This document shows, piece after piece, positions 8,729-21,500 of a stretch of 38,597 nt of DNA (positions within the stretch are counted from its first letter, which is position 1; each line of letters starts with the position of its first letter). The notes beneath the pieces are model-generated. The model was given only the letters and a program-made list of their open reading frames with translations. It was not told the DNA's origin and made no database searches. Position numbers and translations under genes: made by a program. This stretch comes from Holosporaceae bacterium (GTDB lineage: Bacteria > Pseudomonadota > Alphaproteobacteria > UBA3830), in the NCBI GenBank assembly GCA_031288795.1, contig JAITQS010000062.1:1-38597 (forward strand), read 5' to 3'.

Positions 8729-10219
8729 CTACGACGCATGATCTGCGGTAATTTCAAGGAATTTTTTGTTCAATCCGCGGACTGCGACGAACCACAGCAG
8801 CAAAATCACCGAAAATATAACAGCGATTATTGAAGACAACTCCACCAGAGCGGATCCCACAAATATTACGTTGAGCAGTACGAACTGAATGAGCGCGCCG
8901 CCGGATTTTCCAGCTCGGCTACCGATTACATCGACGGCGGCCTTACCCTTGGATTTTAATTCGTCGTCCAGTGGGATGTAGCTCATTTCCTTTGTGGGAT
9001 CGAAAAGCGAATATTTCACTCCTTTGGCCAAGACGTTTTGGATTAATCCCACGGAATTTATAACGCCCAGTACCGTAATTCCGCCAATGGACGCTACTAT
9101 CGGTTCCAGTTGAGGTCTAAATATTATGAAAGCGAAAAAAATCAGACCAGTTACGAAGAAAGTAATAGGTGTTATCATTGCTCCAACGAACCAGCTGCAT
9201 TTACGAAGTATATTTGCTCCGATGAGCATGAATAGTATGGTGGCAATTCCGGTATATATCTGGAGTCCTCCCATGAATGCGTTAAATTCGTTTTTGGTTG
9301 GGTACAGCAGCTTCGCCTGGTCCTTCCACATGACCTCCACCAAATTGATGCTTACGCCATAGCACACAACGAGAAGCACTATATAGCCTAGATAAGGGGA
9401 CCGGAAAATGTATTTCATGCTGTCTCCCAGAGATAGCTTTTCTTTTTTCTTCGTTTTTTTGATTTCGTCAGGATTATAGTAGCGCGGATCCTTCAGCACG
9501 CAGTTGTTGAGCCAATAGTACAGTCCTATTATGACAAAGCAGGACACAATAACTGTGCCAATCAAGTAGGGGAGCGCGCCCCATTGATCTGCGCCGGATC
9601 CGCCTCCGCCTTTCACTTCTTTCAGGAATGTGCCTGAGATTATCAGCGCGCCGTTGGCCACGAATCCAAACATGGAATAAAAACGTTTGGACTCTTTCAG
9701 GGATGTGACGTCGTTGGCAAAGCGCCAAAACATCAGACTGACCATGGAGCTCCCCCACAATTCCGCCATTACGTAAAACGAAGAGAATGTCCAGCATCCC
9801 ACAGGCTTGAGCAATCGAGAGATATATTTTATGGTAATATTAGGAAAATCCGTGTGCAAATGCTGATGATAAGGATATAATAGCGTCGCGAATAGTAAAA
9901 AATATCCCACGAAGAATGCGACAACTATATAAAAAACCGAGTCCTTCGAGAACATATTGGAAATTTTGGAGTATATTATCATAAACAGCACCGCCGACGG
10001 TAGCACAAACCATAATTTCAATGTAGGTATTGTTTCCGCTCCCATTGACGTGACTACTAACGAATCCTTCATGCCTCTCAGTATGCTGTAGTTAAATAAA
10101 ATACACATCATCATAATGGCCATTGGAAGAAATTTTTTCAACTCGAAACCGTGTATTGGCCAGATCATTGATCTTAGCCCCGTAAGTTCCGTCTTCTCAG
10201 TTTTTTTATCATCACCCAT
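8729..10219 (-). CDS. tlc: ATP/ADP translocase (NTT/Tlc family)
   Basis: The 496-residue product is an inner-membrane nucleotide exchanger of the Tlc/NTT family, which lets intracellular bacteria import host ATP in exchange for ADP. It has about twelve membrane segments and the family's usual length. Family stretches are clear: NYSILRGMKDSLVVT, MAELWGSSMVSLMFWRFAN, SINLVEVMWK, KYSLFDPTKEMSYIPLD and GKAAVDVIGSRAGKSGGALIQ. From recall of plastid and rickettsial NTTs, the charged residues needed for ATP/ADP exchange (Lys in KDSLVV, Glu in AELWG, Glu in VEVMWK, Lys near the YIPLD motif) are kept, which favours ATP/ADP over other nucleotides. ATG 10219 follows GGAG by 9 bases; the open frame continues upstream without a better site. 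It lies 208 bases downstream of mreB on the same strand. Confidence 0.96.
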   Translation of the reverse strand: MGDDKKTEKTELTGLRSMIWPIHGFELKKFLPMAIMMMCILFNYSILRGMKDSLVVTSMGAETIPTLKLWFVLPSAVLFMIIYSKISNMFSKDSVFYIVVAFFVGYFLLFATLLYPYHQHLHTDFPNITIKYISRLLKPVGCWTFSSFYVMAELWGSSMVSLMFWRFANDVTSLKESKRFYSMFGFVANGALIISGTFLKEVKGGGGSGADQWGALPYLIGTVIVSCFVIIGLYYWLNNCVLKDPRYYNPDEIKKTKKKEKLSLGDSMKYIFRSPYLGYIVLLVVCYGVSINLVEVMWKDQAKLLYPTKNEFNAFMGGLQIYTGIATILFMLIGANILRKCSWFVGAMITPITFFVTGLIFFAFIIFRPQLEPIVASIGGITVLGVINSVGLIQNVLAKGVKYSLFDPTKEMSYIPLDDELKSKGKAAVDVIGSRAGKSGGALIQFVLLNVIFVGSALVELSSIIAVIFSVILLLWFVAVRGLNKKFLEITADHAS

Positions 10220-10426
10220 AGTTATTTTCTCCGTAATTGAAAGCAGATGCAGATTATAGCTTGAACTCTTCAGAAATACAACGCAAAAAATATAAATTTC
10301 TATGGTCATAGAGACACACAAAATACATTTTTCAATAGGGTTCAGGTTAATCTTCTAGTATTTTGTTACATTAACTCGCTATCCAAAGAAGTCAAAATGT
10401 CAGAGGTTGGCTAGTCTAAAGGAGCA

Positions 10427-11497
<1,071 letters not shown>

Positions 11498-11517
11498 CTA
11501 TTGCATCTTCTCTAGAA

Positions 11518-11546
11518 TGTATATACTTTTTCTGCTATGTTCTCAA
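11518..11546 (-). promoter_or_regulatory. Candidate promoter for mreB
   Basis: On the minus strand TTGAGA (11546-11541) and TATACA (11523-11518) are separated by 17 bases, close to the sigma-70 consensus. It lies about 50 bases before the mreB ATG, in the gap shared with the divergent lipoprotein gene. Confidence 0.5.
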
Positions 11547-11590
11547 GGGTTCACTCCTTGAGAAATATGATTGTTTTGAAATATAGTTAC

Positions 11591-13057
11591 ATGAAAAAAA
11601 TATTTGTTGGTCTTGTTTGTACGCTGATTTCTGGATGCGGCGGTAATGGTGGGCATCATAAAGCTGTCGGGCAGCCGGAAAACATCGAGGCTATTTCAAA
11701 TGCAAAAGTGAAAAAAACAACGTCGGTGGAGGTATCGTTTGTGATGCCGCAGAATGATGCACCGCAAACCAACGCTCCGGAAGCTAATGTCACTCGCGAT
11801 GAAAAAAAAACGACACCTCCGGCAAACTGCTGCTATGAAGAAGATCCACCGATTTCAGACGATGGTCTCCCCAGCATCTACGACGCCGTCGCTCTAAAAC
11901 TGGCGGGACTCGGCAATGATGTCGATGAGGGATATGCGAGCTTTATTTGCACAAAATGGAAAAAATTAAGCGAAAATAGCTTGGGATTTATAAGAAGCTG
12001 GTCTCGAAAATATATCCTCCCGCTAATTGATGAATACCAGACGGTGTTTTATCCGTTTGGGGGACCGGACGTGTCTTGTCCGTTTAAATTTTTTCCGGAC
12101 GCCCATACCTACATCCTGGTTGGACTGGAACCCATCGGAAATTTCCGCGACATAAGCAAAAATATTCGAAATCCGGAAATACACGGAGCCATGAAGCGAG
12201 CGTTCTCTTGGTTTTTGCAAAGGGGATTTTTTATAACTTCCGAGATGAACAAAACGTTGTCTTCCAAATTTCTTAACGGCACACTTTATCTTATTCTTCC
12301 ACAATTGGCGCGCCTAGGATTCTACATCAGCAACATCGAAGACCTATCTATAGCATCGGATGGCCGAGAAGTTTCAAGGTCCACAGGCACAATAGATTGT
12401 GTAAAAATCACCTGCCAAAAAAGCACGGACGAAGCACCCAGATTCATATATTATGTGAGAGCAAATCTAGCGGAACAAAATCCCAAACTGGACAATCTTA
12501 TAAACTTCATGAAAAACAGAACGTTTGTGACATTTCTCAAGAGCGCATCCTACGTTTTATATTGCCCTACGCTCGCTAAATTTAAAAAATTTTTGCTGAC
12601 AAACTCGCAAGCCGTTTTGCAGGACGATACCGGCATACCATTTAATTCTTTCGATAAAAATTGGCAAAAGTACGCTTTTGGTATTTACAAAGGCCCTCTA
12701 ATAGATCCATTCAAAAATTATAAGCAGCCGTCGATGATTGATTTCTACAAAAACAGCGATACCGTGAAAATACCATTTAAGATGGGTTATGGATTTTATC
12801 TGGCACAGCCAAGCTTGCTGTTGGCGGTGCGGAAGACGGCCGGAGCTTCCCAGTCTACCACCGATGACGTCGAAAAAATAATCGCTAGAAAGGCGGCGGC
12901 TAATTTGATATCGCAGTCGGTAGATTTTCCGAGCACTGGTAATAATCTACTGGGACAAAAAGCTGCTCCCGACGCCTCTCCTATACCTCCGGTTAGTGAG
13001 GAAGCGCTACGCCAACATATGGCAAAAATATTAACAACCGCGGAGATGAACTATTAG
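11591..13057 (+). CDS. Lipoprotein of unknown function
   Basis: ATG 11591 gives MKKIFVGLVCTLISGC, a lipoprotein signal with lipobox LISGC, so the mature protein would be lipid-anchored at Cys16. This choice gives 488 residues; earlier ATG/TTG codons only add sequence in front of the signal, and no start here has a good ribosome site. A low-complexity linker (about residues 20-90, Lys/Thr/Asn/Pro-rich) precedes a long globular domain. The domain contains FYPFGGPDVSCPF and AHTYILVGLEPIG, which I recall as conserved in uncharacterised proteins of other bacteria, without a known function. Late residues (about 430-488) are Ala/Ser-rich. It is divergent from mreB and precedes tilS. Confidence 0.7.
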   Translation: MKKIFVGLVCTLISGCGGNGGHHKAVGQPENIEAISNAKVKKTTSVEVSFVMPQNDAPQTNAPEANVTRDEKKTTPPANCCYEEDPPISDDGLPSIYDAVALKLAGLGNDVDEGYASFICTKWKKLSENSLGFIRSWSRKYILPLIDEYQTVFYPFGGPDVSCPFKFFPDAHTYILVGLEPIGNFRDISKNIRNPEIHGAMKRAFSWFLQRGFFITSEMNKTLSSKFLNGTLYLILPQLARLGFYISNIEDLSIASDGREVSRSTGTIDCVKITCQKSTDEAPRFIYYVRANLAEQNPKLDNLINFMKNRTFVTFLKSASYVLYCPTLAKFKKFLLTNSQAVLQDDTGIPFNSFDKNWQKYAFGIYKGPLIDPFKNYKQPSMIDFYKNSDTVKIPFKMGYGFYLAQPSLLLAVRKTAGASQSTTDDVEKIIARKAAANLISQSVDFPSTGNNLLGQKAAPDASPIPPVSEEALRQHMAKILTTAEMNY

Positions 13058-13066
13058 ACTTTTCGT

Positions 13067-13093
13067 AAAGACATTGTCTTTTAGGTCTTTTTT
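13067..13093 (+). terminator. Weak terminator after the lipoprotein gene
   Basis: AAAGAC (13067-13072) pairs with GTCTTT (13076-13081) around a 3-base loop, and a T6 run follows at 13088-13093. The stem is AT-rich and short, so efficiency is doubtful. Confidence 0.35.
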
Positions 13094-13238
13094 ACATCAG
13101 ATCCGCAGCCAAGATTCTCACGTATATCAGGCATACTGCGATCTTGTGCAACGCTCTTTTTTCCAAGTCCTAAAAAATACCCGATTTTGCCTTAGGTCCA
13201 TTGGAGACTCTTGGCTGACGAATCTTTTTAACCGAGAA

Positions 13239-14468
13239 ATGGATTTTTTGGTGGACCAGGCGTCAAAAATATATGGTGTTTTTGATGTTAGAAGCGTTTG
13301 CGTGGCTGTTTCCGGTGGCTCCGACAGCCTTTCGCTGCTAATATTGGCACAGGCGTGGGGATATGCGAGGGACGTCAACATCGTGTGCGTCACGGTGGAT
13401 CACGGATTGCGTTCGGAATCGGCGGAGGAGGCAATGTTTGTGCGCGAACTCTGTGGCCGCATTGGCGTGGAGCATCATATTCTGGAATGGAAAAATTCGC
13501 AGGGTATTCCCCACGGTAGGTTGGAAAATCTAGCACGGGAAGCACGCTACGATCTGCTAAAAAATTTCTGCCACGATTCTAGCATCAGTCTGATGCTTAC
13601 GGGACATACCCAAAACGACCAGCTGGAGACATACGAAATGAGAAAAATGTCCGGCAGTTCGGACCTGGGATTGGCGGGCATGAGCAGAATTCGCTCCATT
13701 TCGGATAAATTGAAATTACTGCGTCCGCTGCTGATGATCTCCCGGCGGCAGTTGGAAAATTTTTTGATCGCCCAAAATATCCAGTGGAAAAAAGATCCGA
13801 TGAACGAAGATAGTTCCTTTCTCAGAGTCGCTCTGCGAAAACAAATTATGTCCTACGACGACGAAAAAATGCGAACCACCCTCGGGGAAATGCAACGGCT
13901 GAGAAAAATAAGACACGAGCTGGAAGTCAATGCCGTTGATTTTCTGAGAAATAAAGTGGTTTTTTCAGATTTTGGCTACGCATCGCTGCACTGCGACGCT
14001 CTAGAAGCGGAAACATCGGCGGTGCAGCGGGAAATTATTCGGAGGGTAATCTGGAACGTCGGCGGAAAAAAATACGCTCCCAGCATCAGCGAAGAAATAA
14101 TGTTGCAGATTTGGACCGGAAAAATTAATACCATTGGACGCTGTCTCCTGAAAATCAAAAAAAATATAATCTACCTGCTGCGCGAAAATCGAGGAAATAA
14201 TCCGTCATTTGTGCTTTTGGGTCCGCGCCGCGCCGTATTCGACAATAGACTGGTGCTGGAATCAGAAGATGATTTGTCCGACTGTAAAGCGTCATGGTAT
14301 CGGGAAAAAGAAATTTCCTGCCTGCGTGATATTTGTCGAAATATAGGATTGCCTTGTATTTATCGAAATAATAAAATCGTTTTTGTGTATGGAATTTTTT
14401 GCGACAGCCAAATGAAAATTAGCGCTTATTTTGTCCAAAAAGTTAATTTATTTGATGTGTTTTTATAA
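13239..14468 (+). CDS. tilS: tRNA(Ile)-lysidine synthetase
   Basis: The 409-residue product attaches lysine to C34 of the tRNA(Ile) CAU anticodon using ATP, which changes its identity from Met to Ile. The PP-loop SGGSDS is at residues 25-30. [12 protein letters not shown] and LLRPLL are the expected downstream motifs, and [12 protein letters not shown] matches the WxxDPSN element, although the following RNxxR reads RVxxR. ATG 13239 is chosen because it puts the PP-loop at the usual distance from the N-terminus. An open frame from a TTG at 13074 would add 55 residues without family resemblance. ftsH follows within a few bases, the common alphaproteobacterial order. Confidence 0.93.
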   Translation: MDFLVDQASKIYGVFDVRSVCVAVSGGSDSLSLLILAQAWGYARDVNIVCVTVDHGLRSESAEEAMFVRELCGRIGVEHHILEWKNSQGIPHGRLENLAREARYDLLKNFCHDSSISLMLTGHTQNDQLETYEMRKMSGSSDLGLAGMSRIRSISDKLKLLRPLLMISRRQLENFLIAQNIQWKKDPMNEDSSFLRVALRKQIMSYDDEKMRTTLGEMQRLRKIRHELEVNAVDFLRNKVVFSDFGYASLHCDALEAETSAVQREIIRRVIWNVGGKKYAPSISEEIMLQIWTGKINTIGRCLLKIKKNIIYLLRENRGNNPSFVLLGPRRAVFDNRLVLESEDDLSDCKASWYREKEISCLRDICRNIGLPCIYRNNKIVFVYGIFCDSQMKISAYFVQKVNLFDVFL

Positions 14469-14475
14469 ACTTAGG

Positions 14476-16425
14476 ATGCGATTAGTGAACAAAAATCATA
14501 AAAACGTTGTTATATGGATTGCGGTAGCATGTTTTTTTTATTTGTTATTTCAGTCATTTAATGTTGGAAAGACAAATATTAGCAACATTTCCTATTCGGA
14601 TTTTATTTCCGATGTTGAAAACGGGAAGGTAAACAGCGTAGTCATTCGCGGCTTCAGCATAGAGGGCACCACCGGTGACGGGAAATTTTTCTCAACCCAT
14701 AATCCCAATGACCATGCGTTGGTGGATCGGCTTTTGGCGAAGAAAATTAAAGTTACATCTATACCGGGCGAAGAAAACACAACGCTATTGCATTTTATTT
14801 TCAGTGGACTGCTGCCGTTGTTAATTTTGGTTGGCGTATGGTTTTTTTTCATGCGTCAGCTACAATCCGGAGGCAATAAGGCTCTTGGATTTGGAAAATC
14901 CAAGGCGAAGTTGCTGAACGAAAAATCCACGAAGATCACCTTTAATGACGTTGCCGGCATAGATGAAGCAAAATCTGAACTGGAGGAAATTGTTGATTTT
15001 TTAAAGGATCCGAATAAATTCAAGCGACTGGGAGGGAAAATTCCCCGTGGTGTACTGCTGGTTGGTCCTCCGGGGACCGGAAAGACTTTGCTGGCGCGTG
15101 CCATTGCCGGTGAAGCCAATGTGCCATTTTTCAGCATATCCGGCTCAGAATTTGTGGAAATGTTTGTGGGCGTTGGCGCAAGTCGCGTACGAGACATGTT
15201 TGATCAGGGGAAGAAAAACGCTCCCTGCATAATTTTCATAGACGAAATTGACGCCGTTGGACGTCACCGCGGTTTCGGACTCGGTGGCGGAAGTGACGAG
15301 CGGGAACAAACCCTAAATCAGCTGCTGGTGGAAATGGACGGCTTCGAAGAAAATAATGGAGTCATTATAATATCTGCCACCAACAGACCGGACGTTCTGG
15401 ATCCGGCTCTGCTGCGCCCCGGACGCTTTGATCGTCAAGTGGTGGTGCCGGCTCCGGATCTCAGTGGTAGGGATAAAATTCTGCGGGTTCATCTGAAAAA
15501 AGTTCCCCTCTCTGCCGATGTGGATCCGTTGATTTTGGCCCGGGGCACTCCGGGATTCTCCGGCGCAGATCTGGCAAATCTCGTGAATGAGGCCGCCCTG
15601 CTGGCAGCACGACGGGAAAAACGCGTCGTGAGCATGGACGAACTCGAGGAAGCAAAAGATAAAGTCATGATGGGGGCAGAACGCCGCTCCATGGTGATGA
15701 CCGATGAGGAAAAAAAACTTACGGCCTACCATGAAGCCGGTCATGCCATTGTGGCCCTCAATATCTCGGAATCCGATCCCATCCACAAGGCAACAATTAT
15801 TCCCCGCGGAAGAGCTCTGGGAATGGTCATGCGACTGCCGGTGAACGATAGAATCTCCGTGTCAAGAGTAAAATTGGAGGCCGATCTCTCGGTGGCAGCC
15901 GGAGGCAGAATCGCAGAAGAAATGATTTTCGGTAAAGAAAAAATTACCACCGGCGCATCATCCGATATAGAACAGGTCACAAGAATCGCCAGACTCATGG
16001 TGGTGGAATGGGGCATGAGCGATAAGCTGGGCTTCCTCTCCTACGCCGACGAAAGAGCTCAGGAAGTGTTCCTGGGACACTCAACCATGGGTAATAAAAA
16101 TCTGTCCACGGAAACCTCAAAAATAATTGATAACGAAATAAGATCCATCGTCGATAGAACCTATAAACGCGCCGAAACCATACTGAAAAATAATACAATA
16201 CCGCTGAAACTGTTGGCAGAAGGACTCCTGGAACATGAAACTCTGTCCGGCGAGGACATCAATAAAATAGTCGGCGGTGAAAAAATCCAAAGATTAAAAA
16301 AAGAAGAAGTTCCCAAGTCTTCAAAAAAATTAAAAATGCCAACCCCGGACGTAAATCCCGAGGAACCTAAACACCGGCGCTCTCGAAAAAAAGAACAAAA
16401 TTCGTCGGAAAAAATTGGCCCATGA
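14476..16425 (+). CDS. ftsH: ATP-dependent zinc metalloprotease FtsH
   Basis: FtsH is the membrane-anchored AAA+ protease that degrades unassembled membrane proteins and regulatory proteins. Two membrane segments (about residues 9-27 and 112-134) flank a small periplasmic domain. The AAA domain has Walker A GPPGTGKT, Walker [12 protein letters not shown] and the second region of homology [20 protein letters not shown]. The zinc site is HEAGH. A charged Lys/Glu/Pro-rich tail closes the chain. The start is uncertain. ATG 14476 is reported, but GTG 14485 has AGGA eight bases upstream and gives [11 protein letters not shown], which aligns better with FtsH N-termini. The gene overlaps rluD by an ATGA. 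Confidence 0.96.
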   Translation: MRLVNKNHKNVVIWIAVACFFYLLFQSFNVGKTNISNISYSDFISDVENGKVNSVVIRGFSIEGTTGDGKFFSTHNPNDHALVDRLLAKKIKVTSIPGEENTTLLHFIFSGLLPLLILVGVWFFFMRQLQSGGNKALGFGKSKAKLLNEKSTKITFNDVAGIDEAKSELEEIVDFLKDPNKFKRLGGKIPRGVLLVGPPGTGKTLLARAIAGEANVPFFSISGSEFVEMFVGVGASRVRDMFDQGKKNAPCIIFIDEIDAVGRHRGFGLGGGSDEREQTLNQLLVEMDGFEENNGVIIISATNRPDVLDPALLRPGRFDRQVVVPAPDLSGRDKILRVHLKKVPLSADVDPLILARGTPGFSGADLANLVNEAALLAARREKRVVSMDELEEAKDKVMMGAERRSMVMTDEEKKLTAYHEAGHAIVALNISESDPIHKATIIPRGRALGMVMRLPVNDRISVSRVKLEADLSVAAGGRIAEEMIFGKEKITTGASSDIEQVTRIARLMVVEWGMSDKLGFLSYADERAQEVFLGHSTMGNKNLSTETSKIIDNEIRSIVDRTYKRAETILKNNTIPLKLLAEGLLEHETLSGEDINKIVGGEKIQRLKKEEVPKSSKKLKMPTPDVNPEEPKHRRSRKKEQNSSEKIGP

Positions 16426-17393
16426 ATGATAAACAGCCGATTATAAATTTATGTGTCGCCATTAACCTGAAAAAAAATAGATTGGACAAGTTTTTGGCTT
16501 CACAATTGCAGGATCTGTCCCGGAGCAAAATTCAGTCCCTAATAGAATTGGGCGACGTGGCCGTAAATGGCGCGATTGTGCAAAATACTAGCTATTTGTT
16601 GAAAATTCACGACGAAATCTCCGTCTTTTCTTTCCTCGTACCGGAAACTTGTCGGTTGGATCCGGACAAAAACGTAAATTTTACCGTTCTCTACGAAGAC
16701 GACGACCTGGTGGTGGTGAACAAACCCGCCGGACTAGTGGTGCATCCCGGAGCCGGAAATCGCCATCATACGCTGGCCAACGGATTGGCATACCACTGCG
16801 AACTCTCTTCCGGCAGCGATGAGTGTAGACCCGGCATCGTGCACCGACTGGATAAGGACACTAGCGGTATTCTCGTGGTCGCTAAAAATGATTTTGTCCA
16901 CGAAAATTTGGCGGAGCAATTCAAAATCCATTCCATAAAAAGAAAATATGTGTGCTTTTGCTATTCCGTCATCAATCCCAAAAATGGAAAAATCGAAACC
17001 ATGATGACACGGGATAAAAATAATCGCCTAAGAATGGCCGTTTCTCAAAATTACGGAAAATTAGCCATTTCCACATACAAAACTATCCGAATATTTACAA
17101 ATTTTGCCTCAAAGGTGGAATGTGAACTGCATACCGGACGCACACATCAAATTCGACTGCAAATGAGCTATATCGGACATTCGCTCATAGGAGATGCAAC
17201 CTATAAAACAAAAAATTATCACCTGCCTAAGGAAATCGACGCCTACGTGCGGAATTTCCCTCGACAGGCGCTGCATGCCTACCTCTTGGAATTCACTCAC
17301 CCGAGATCACGGCAGCTAATGCACTTCGAATCGGAATTGCCGGAAGACCTTCGCCAGCTGGAAAATATTTTGGGAAACAATTTCTCGCTTTAA
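16422..17393 (+). CDS. rluD: Ribosomal large-subunit pseudouridine synthase, RluD type
   Basis: The 323-residue product isomerises uridine to pseudouridine in 23S rRNA; RluD acts on helix 69. An N-terminal S4 RNA-binding domain (about residues 18-75) leads to the catalytic domain. HRLDKDTSG (141-149) carries the catalytic Asp144. [13 protein letters not shown] and [11 protein letters not shown] are also diagnostic. ATG 16422 overlaps the ftsH stop codon (ATGA), so the two are translationally coupled. RluC/RluD subfamily assignment is by overall likeness. Confidence 0.9.
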   Translation: MNDKQPIINLCVAINLKKNRLDKFLASQLQDLSRSKIQSLIELGDVAVNGAIVQNTSYLLKIHDEISVFSFLVPETCRLDPDKNVNFTVLYEDDDLVVVNKPAGLVVHPGAGNRHHTLANGLAYHCELSSGSDECRPGIVHRLDKDTSGILVVAKNDFVHENLAEQFKIHSIKRKYVCFCYSVINPKNGKIETMMTRDKNNRLRMAVSQNYGKLAISTYKTIRIFTNFASKVECELHTGRTHQIRLQMSYIGHSLIGDATYKTKNYHLPKEIDAYVRNFPRQALHAYLLEFTHPRSRQLMHFESELPEDLRQLENILGNNFSL

Positions 17394-17418
17394 AAAATTT
17401 TTTATCTTTATTAAGCTC

Positions 17419-17447
17419 TTGTTTATCCAGCTTTAATACGTTATAGC
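17419..17447 (+). promoter_or_regulatory. Candidate promoter for the RND efflux pair
   Basis: TTGTTT (17419-17424) and TATAGC (17442-17447) are spaced by 17 bases, 34 bases before the ATG of the fusion-protein gene. Each hexamer matches consensus at only four positions, so this is tentative. Confidence 0.35.
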
Positions 17448-17481
17448 TAAATATGTTTGGTTTTTAAATTATAGTATATAA

Positions 17482-18564
17482 ATGCCACGATTTTTTTTTC
17501 AAGGAAGATACTGGATTCTATTTTTTCTATTCTTGGCTGCAATTTATACATTTGCTAAATTTTGGGGCGCCAATCCCCAGGAGCCAGAATTTCCCAAAGT
17601 TGTGGAAACGGAAACCGTAGCCAAAAGCCAAATAAAACACGAAATCAATTTAATTGGAATAGTTCGTCCCAAGCGATATTGTACTTTGGCCGCTAAAACC
17701 AGTGGCACAGTGGACACATTGATTCCTGCAGGATCCGTACTAAAAAAAAATGATATTATTGCAAAAATTGAAAATCTAGATATCGAAAAGGCATATAACT
17801 TATCGGCGTCCGCAGAGCACATCGCAAGAGATCAATATGAAAGAATGTTGCAGCTGGTCAAAAAAGGAATAAGCTCGAAAAAAGAAGCGGAAGACGCTCA
17901 TCGGTGTCTAATCGAGGCGGAAAAAGATCTGGTAAAAGCGAGAACTGATCTGGAAAACACCCTGGTAAAAGCACCTTTTGACGGAATTTTGGGAGCATAC
18001 AAAATAAAAGATGGAGAACAGGTGGCCGAAGGTCATATTTTAGCGGGTTTTTATAATCGCCAACAACTTCTCGTTGAATTTGAAATTCCAGACCAGTATA
18101 TTCTAAAAATTAATCCCGGTCAGGTCATTTCGATAAATGGACAATCGCTTCGGCTAACCCACGTTCAAAAAGCCATTGATGAAGAAACTAACATGTGTCC
18201 GGCCAGTGTTGAATTGGAGGGCGGCGATAATTTCGTGATGGGCGAATCCATCGATGTCACGTTGGTTGTGGAAGAAAAACAAAATATCATTGCAATTCCC
18301 GGCAGCGCAATTTTCATTAAAAATAATAAAAACTCCGTATATGTCGTAGAAAATGGAAAAATCGTCGCTCGGGAAGTGCAGCTCGGCATTCGGAATAAAG
18401 AAAAAATCGAAGTATTGTCTGGTTTGGAAGAAAAGGATGAGCTGGTTACCATAGGTCAGGACCGGCTTTCGGAAGAAATGAAAATTGAAGTTGCCTCCAA
18501 ATCTAAAATTGCAAAAACAGACCAGATGGCGGAAGTCCAAAAAACAGAAGCGATATTCCAATGA
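17482..18564 (+). CDS. RND efflux periplasmic adaptor (membrane fusion protein)
   Basis: The 360-residue product links an RND pump to an outer-membrane channel. One N-terminal anchor (about residues 9-27) is followed by a split lipoyl domain (KTSGTVDTLIPAGSVLKKND and LVKAPFDGILGAYKIKDG) around a helical hairpin. Beta-barrel and membrane-proximal domains follow (VVEEKQNIIAIPGSAIF onward). This is the AcrA/MdtA layout. The hairpin is short (about residues 105-160). The ATG has no clear ribosome site. It overlaps the pump gene by an ATGA. No TolC-type gene is in the window. Confidence 0.92.
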   Translation: MPRFFFQGRYWILFFLFLAAIYTFAKFWGANPQEPEFPKVVETETVAKSQIKHEINLIGIVRPKRYCTLAAKTSGTVDTLIPAGSVLKKNDIIAKIENLDIEKAYNLSASAEHIARDQYERMLQLVKKGISSKKEAEDAHRCLIEAEKDLVKARTDLENTLVKAPFDGILGAYKIKDGEQVAEGHILAGFYNRQQLLVEFEIPDQYILKINPGQVISINGQSLRLTHVQKAIDEETNMCPASVELEGGDNFVMGESIDVTLVVEEKQNIIAIPGSAIFIKNNKNSVYVVENGKIVAREVQLGIRNKEKIEVLSGLEEKDELVTIGQDRLSEEMKIEVASKSKIAKTDQMAEVQKTEAIFQ

Positions 18565-21500
18565 ATTTCACATCGTTTTTTATCAAAAATCCTGTTTTCG
18601 CCATTGTTTTGAACACAATGCTTGTGGTTGTGGGAATTTTGAGTTTCGGTTCACTACATATTCGGGAATATCCCCAAATAGAAATTCCCATGGTTATTGT
18701 TTCAGCCATGTATCAAAATGCGTCGCCGGAAGTCATAGAGTCCGCCATAACTAATGTTCTGGAAGATGAATTGGCCGGAGTTGAAGGAGTAGATACCGTT
18801 GCCTCCTGGTCATCATCTGGGAATTCAACCATTAGCTTGAAATTTCTCGAAAATACTTCCATGGATAAGGCGATTGCTTCCGTAAGAGATGCCCTGAACA
18901 AGGCAAGAGATCGATTGCCACGTGAAGTCAAAGAACCGGCAATTTATCGCAACAACGGACGCAAGACCTGGATGCCGTTTATGCTTCTTGCACTCGAATC
19001 GGAAACGATGAATTCTCTGGAATTAAACCATTTTGCGAATATGATGATTAAAAATACACTTCGCAGCCTAGACGGAGTTTCTTCGGTGAGCGTTTGGGGA
19101 GAAGAATATGTGGTTAAAGTCAATGTCGACCATAAAAAACTCCATATGTTTGGAATTAATGTGGATGAAATATGCAGAGCCATCGGCGAAGAAAATATTT
19201 TTAGACCGCTTGGAAAGGTCAGGAATGTTACGTCGGCAACTTTAGAATCAGAGTTGAAAAGTATAGAAGATTTTGAAAATATCATCGTGAAACACCAAAA
19301 CTTTTCATATGCAAAAAATAAAAAACGCGCAATATTTTTGAAAGATATAGCCGCCATTGAACTATCGTCGGATGATAAAAATTCCCGATCTCGGATTAAC
19401 GGAAAAAAAGCAACATTCATCGCAATTGAGTTGGCTTCTGATGCAAATCCCATTGAAGTGTCGAATCTTGTTCAAAAAGAAATCAAAAAATTAGAAAAAG
19501 AAATGACGGCAAAAGTTTCATTTAGCACGATACTGGATAATGCAGAATTTGTTCGAAATTCCATAAAAAATATAGCACAAGCAATCACCGAAGCAATTTT
19601 GTTAGTTTTAATTGTTGTTTTCATTTTTTTGAAAAGTGTGCGCGCAATTTTTGTCCCCATTATGACGATTCCGGTTTCTCTTGTGGGAATGATTTTGTTT
19701 CTAAAAATATTTGGATTTTCCATCAATATTATGACGCTTTTGGGAGTTGCTTTGGCCATAGGTCTTGTGGTGGATGATGCGATTGTTGTGCTGGAAAATA
19801 TATCAAGACACATCGAAAATGGTATGTCGAAAATCGAAGCTTCATTGAAAGGAGCAAAAGAAATTGGTCCGGCAATTGTGGCCATGACCTTGACGATCGT
19901 CAGCGTTTACATGCCCTTCGTTTTTGTCGGAGGAACCATTGGACACTTGTTCATTGAATTCGCCGTTGCGTTGGCGGGGAGCGTTCTTATCTCCGGACTT
20001 GTCGCGTTGACATTGTCGCCGTTGATGTGCTCTGTTCTCTTGGAATATAAGGAATCGCGTTTTCTCCTCCATAAAGGGGAGTTTTTCCGTAGATTTACAG
20101 AAAAATATAATATCTTTTTAGCCCAAATGCTGCCCCAGAAAAAAATTGCTCTTGCAGTTACATTGTGTTCGCTAATTGCTACGGGGATGTTTTTAGCAAC
20201 GCTCTCGAAGGAAACTGCTCCCAAAGAAGACCGTGGAATTGTTCAGGTTTACATTCCAACCCTCTATGGAAAAGATGCTAATTATTACGAAAATCAAGGT
20301 TCAAAAATAAGCAGTTTTCTCCGGGAAATGAAAGAAATTAAGTACTATATTAATTTTACTACTGAAAATAACGGTTTTTTGTTTCTTCCATTGATTGAGA
20401 AAACAAAGCGTCAGCGATCTGCTCAGGATATCGTGGCGGATTTGTCAAAAAAAGTACAAAATTTCCCCTCGCAGGATGTTTATGTTTGGAGCGAAGATTC
20501 CAATTTGCCAGGAATTTCCGGTAGCGAAAGATCTTCTCGCATAGCAATAGTAATTGCCACCAATGGAACCTATCAGGATCTATATGAAAATCTCGAAAAG
20601 GTAAAAAATGAGCTTTTAAAAAATCCGATTTTTGAAAATCCAACCCATAACCTAAATTTCAATAATTTTGTTTACAAAATTCACATCGATGCCCATAAAG
20701 TATCAAAACTCGGAATTACAAAAGGACAGATTTCCAGCACACTGGAGGTGTTTTTTAGCGGAAATCGTAATTTCACATTCCACAAAGACGGTATTCCCTA
20801 TAGGGTTTTCATCGATAGCTCGGAGAAACCATGGGATTTATCTGGAATTTATATTACCAACGCTAGCGGCCAAAAAATTTCCATGGCTACCATTGCAAAA
20901 ATGGTTTTGTCAACGGAGCCAAGTGAATTTTATCATCGTAACCAAATGAGATCGGCGGAGCTGAGCTTCGATCTTTCCCGGAACGCCGATTTCTGCGAAA
21001 CACTGGACAAAGCAATGAAAATTCTCGATGACAATCTTCCCCAATCCTATAAAAAAATCCCAATTGGAGTAGCAGAATTTATTGATAATTTTCCCAAGAC
21101 AATGCTATTGCTTTTCTTTCTGGCGATTGTTTTTGTTTTCGCTATTTTGTCGCTTCAATTTAATAATTTTAAGGATTCGTTTTTGGTGCTTTTGACGATT
21201 CCATTTGCCTGTTTCGGTGCGCTATTTAGTATTTGGATTACGGGAATTTCGTTAAATATTTATACTTTTGTTGGTCTTGTAACTCTCATTGGTCTTATTA
21301 CGAAACACGGTATTTTAATTGTGGAGTTTACAAACCAACTCATGGCGGAAGGAGAATCTGTGGCGAGTGCTGTTCGACGGGCTGCCACTATTCGCTTGAG
21401 ACCAATTTTGATAACAACTGGAGCCATGTTTTTCGGAGCAATTCCGTTGGTTATCTCCGGAGATTATGGATGCGAATCTCGCGGCTGCATTGGCATTATT

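Noticed and set aside
13074-13238. 55-codon N-terminal extension of tilS from a TTG
   Set aside because: The PP-loop sits at the normal distance from ATG 13239, and the extension overlaps a probable terminator.
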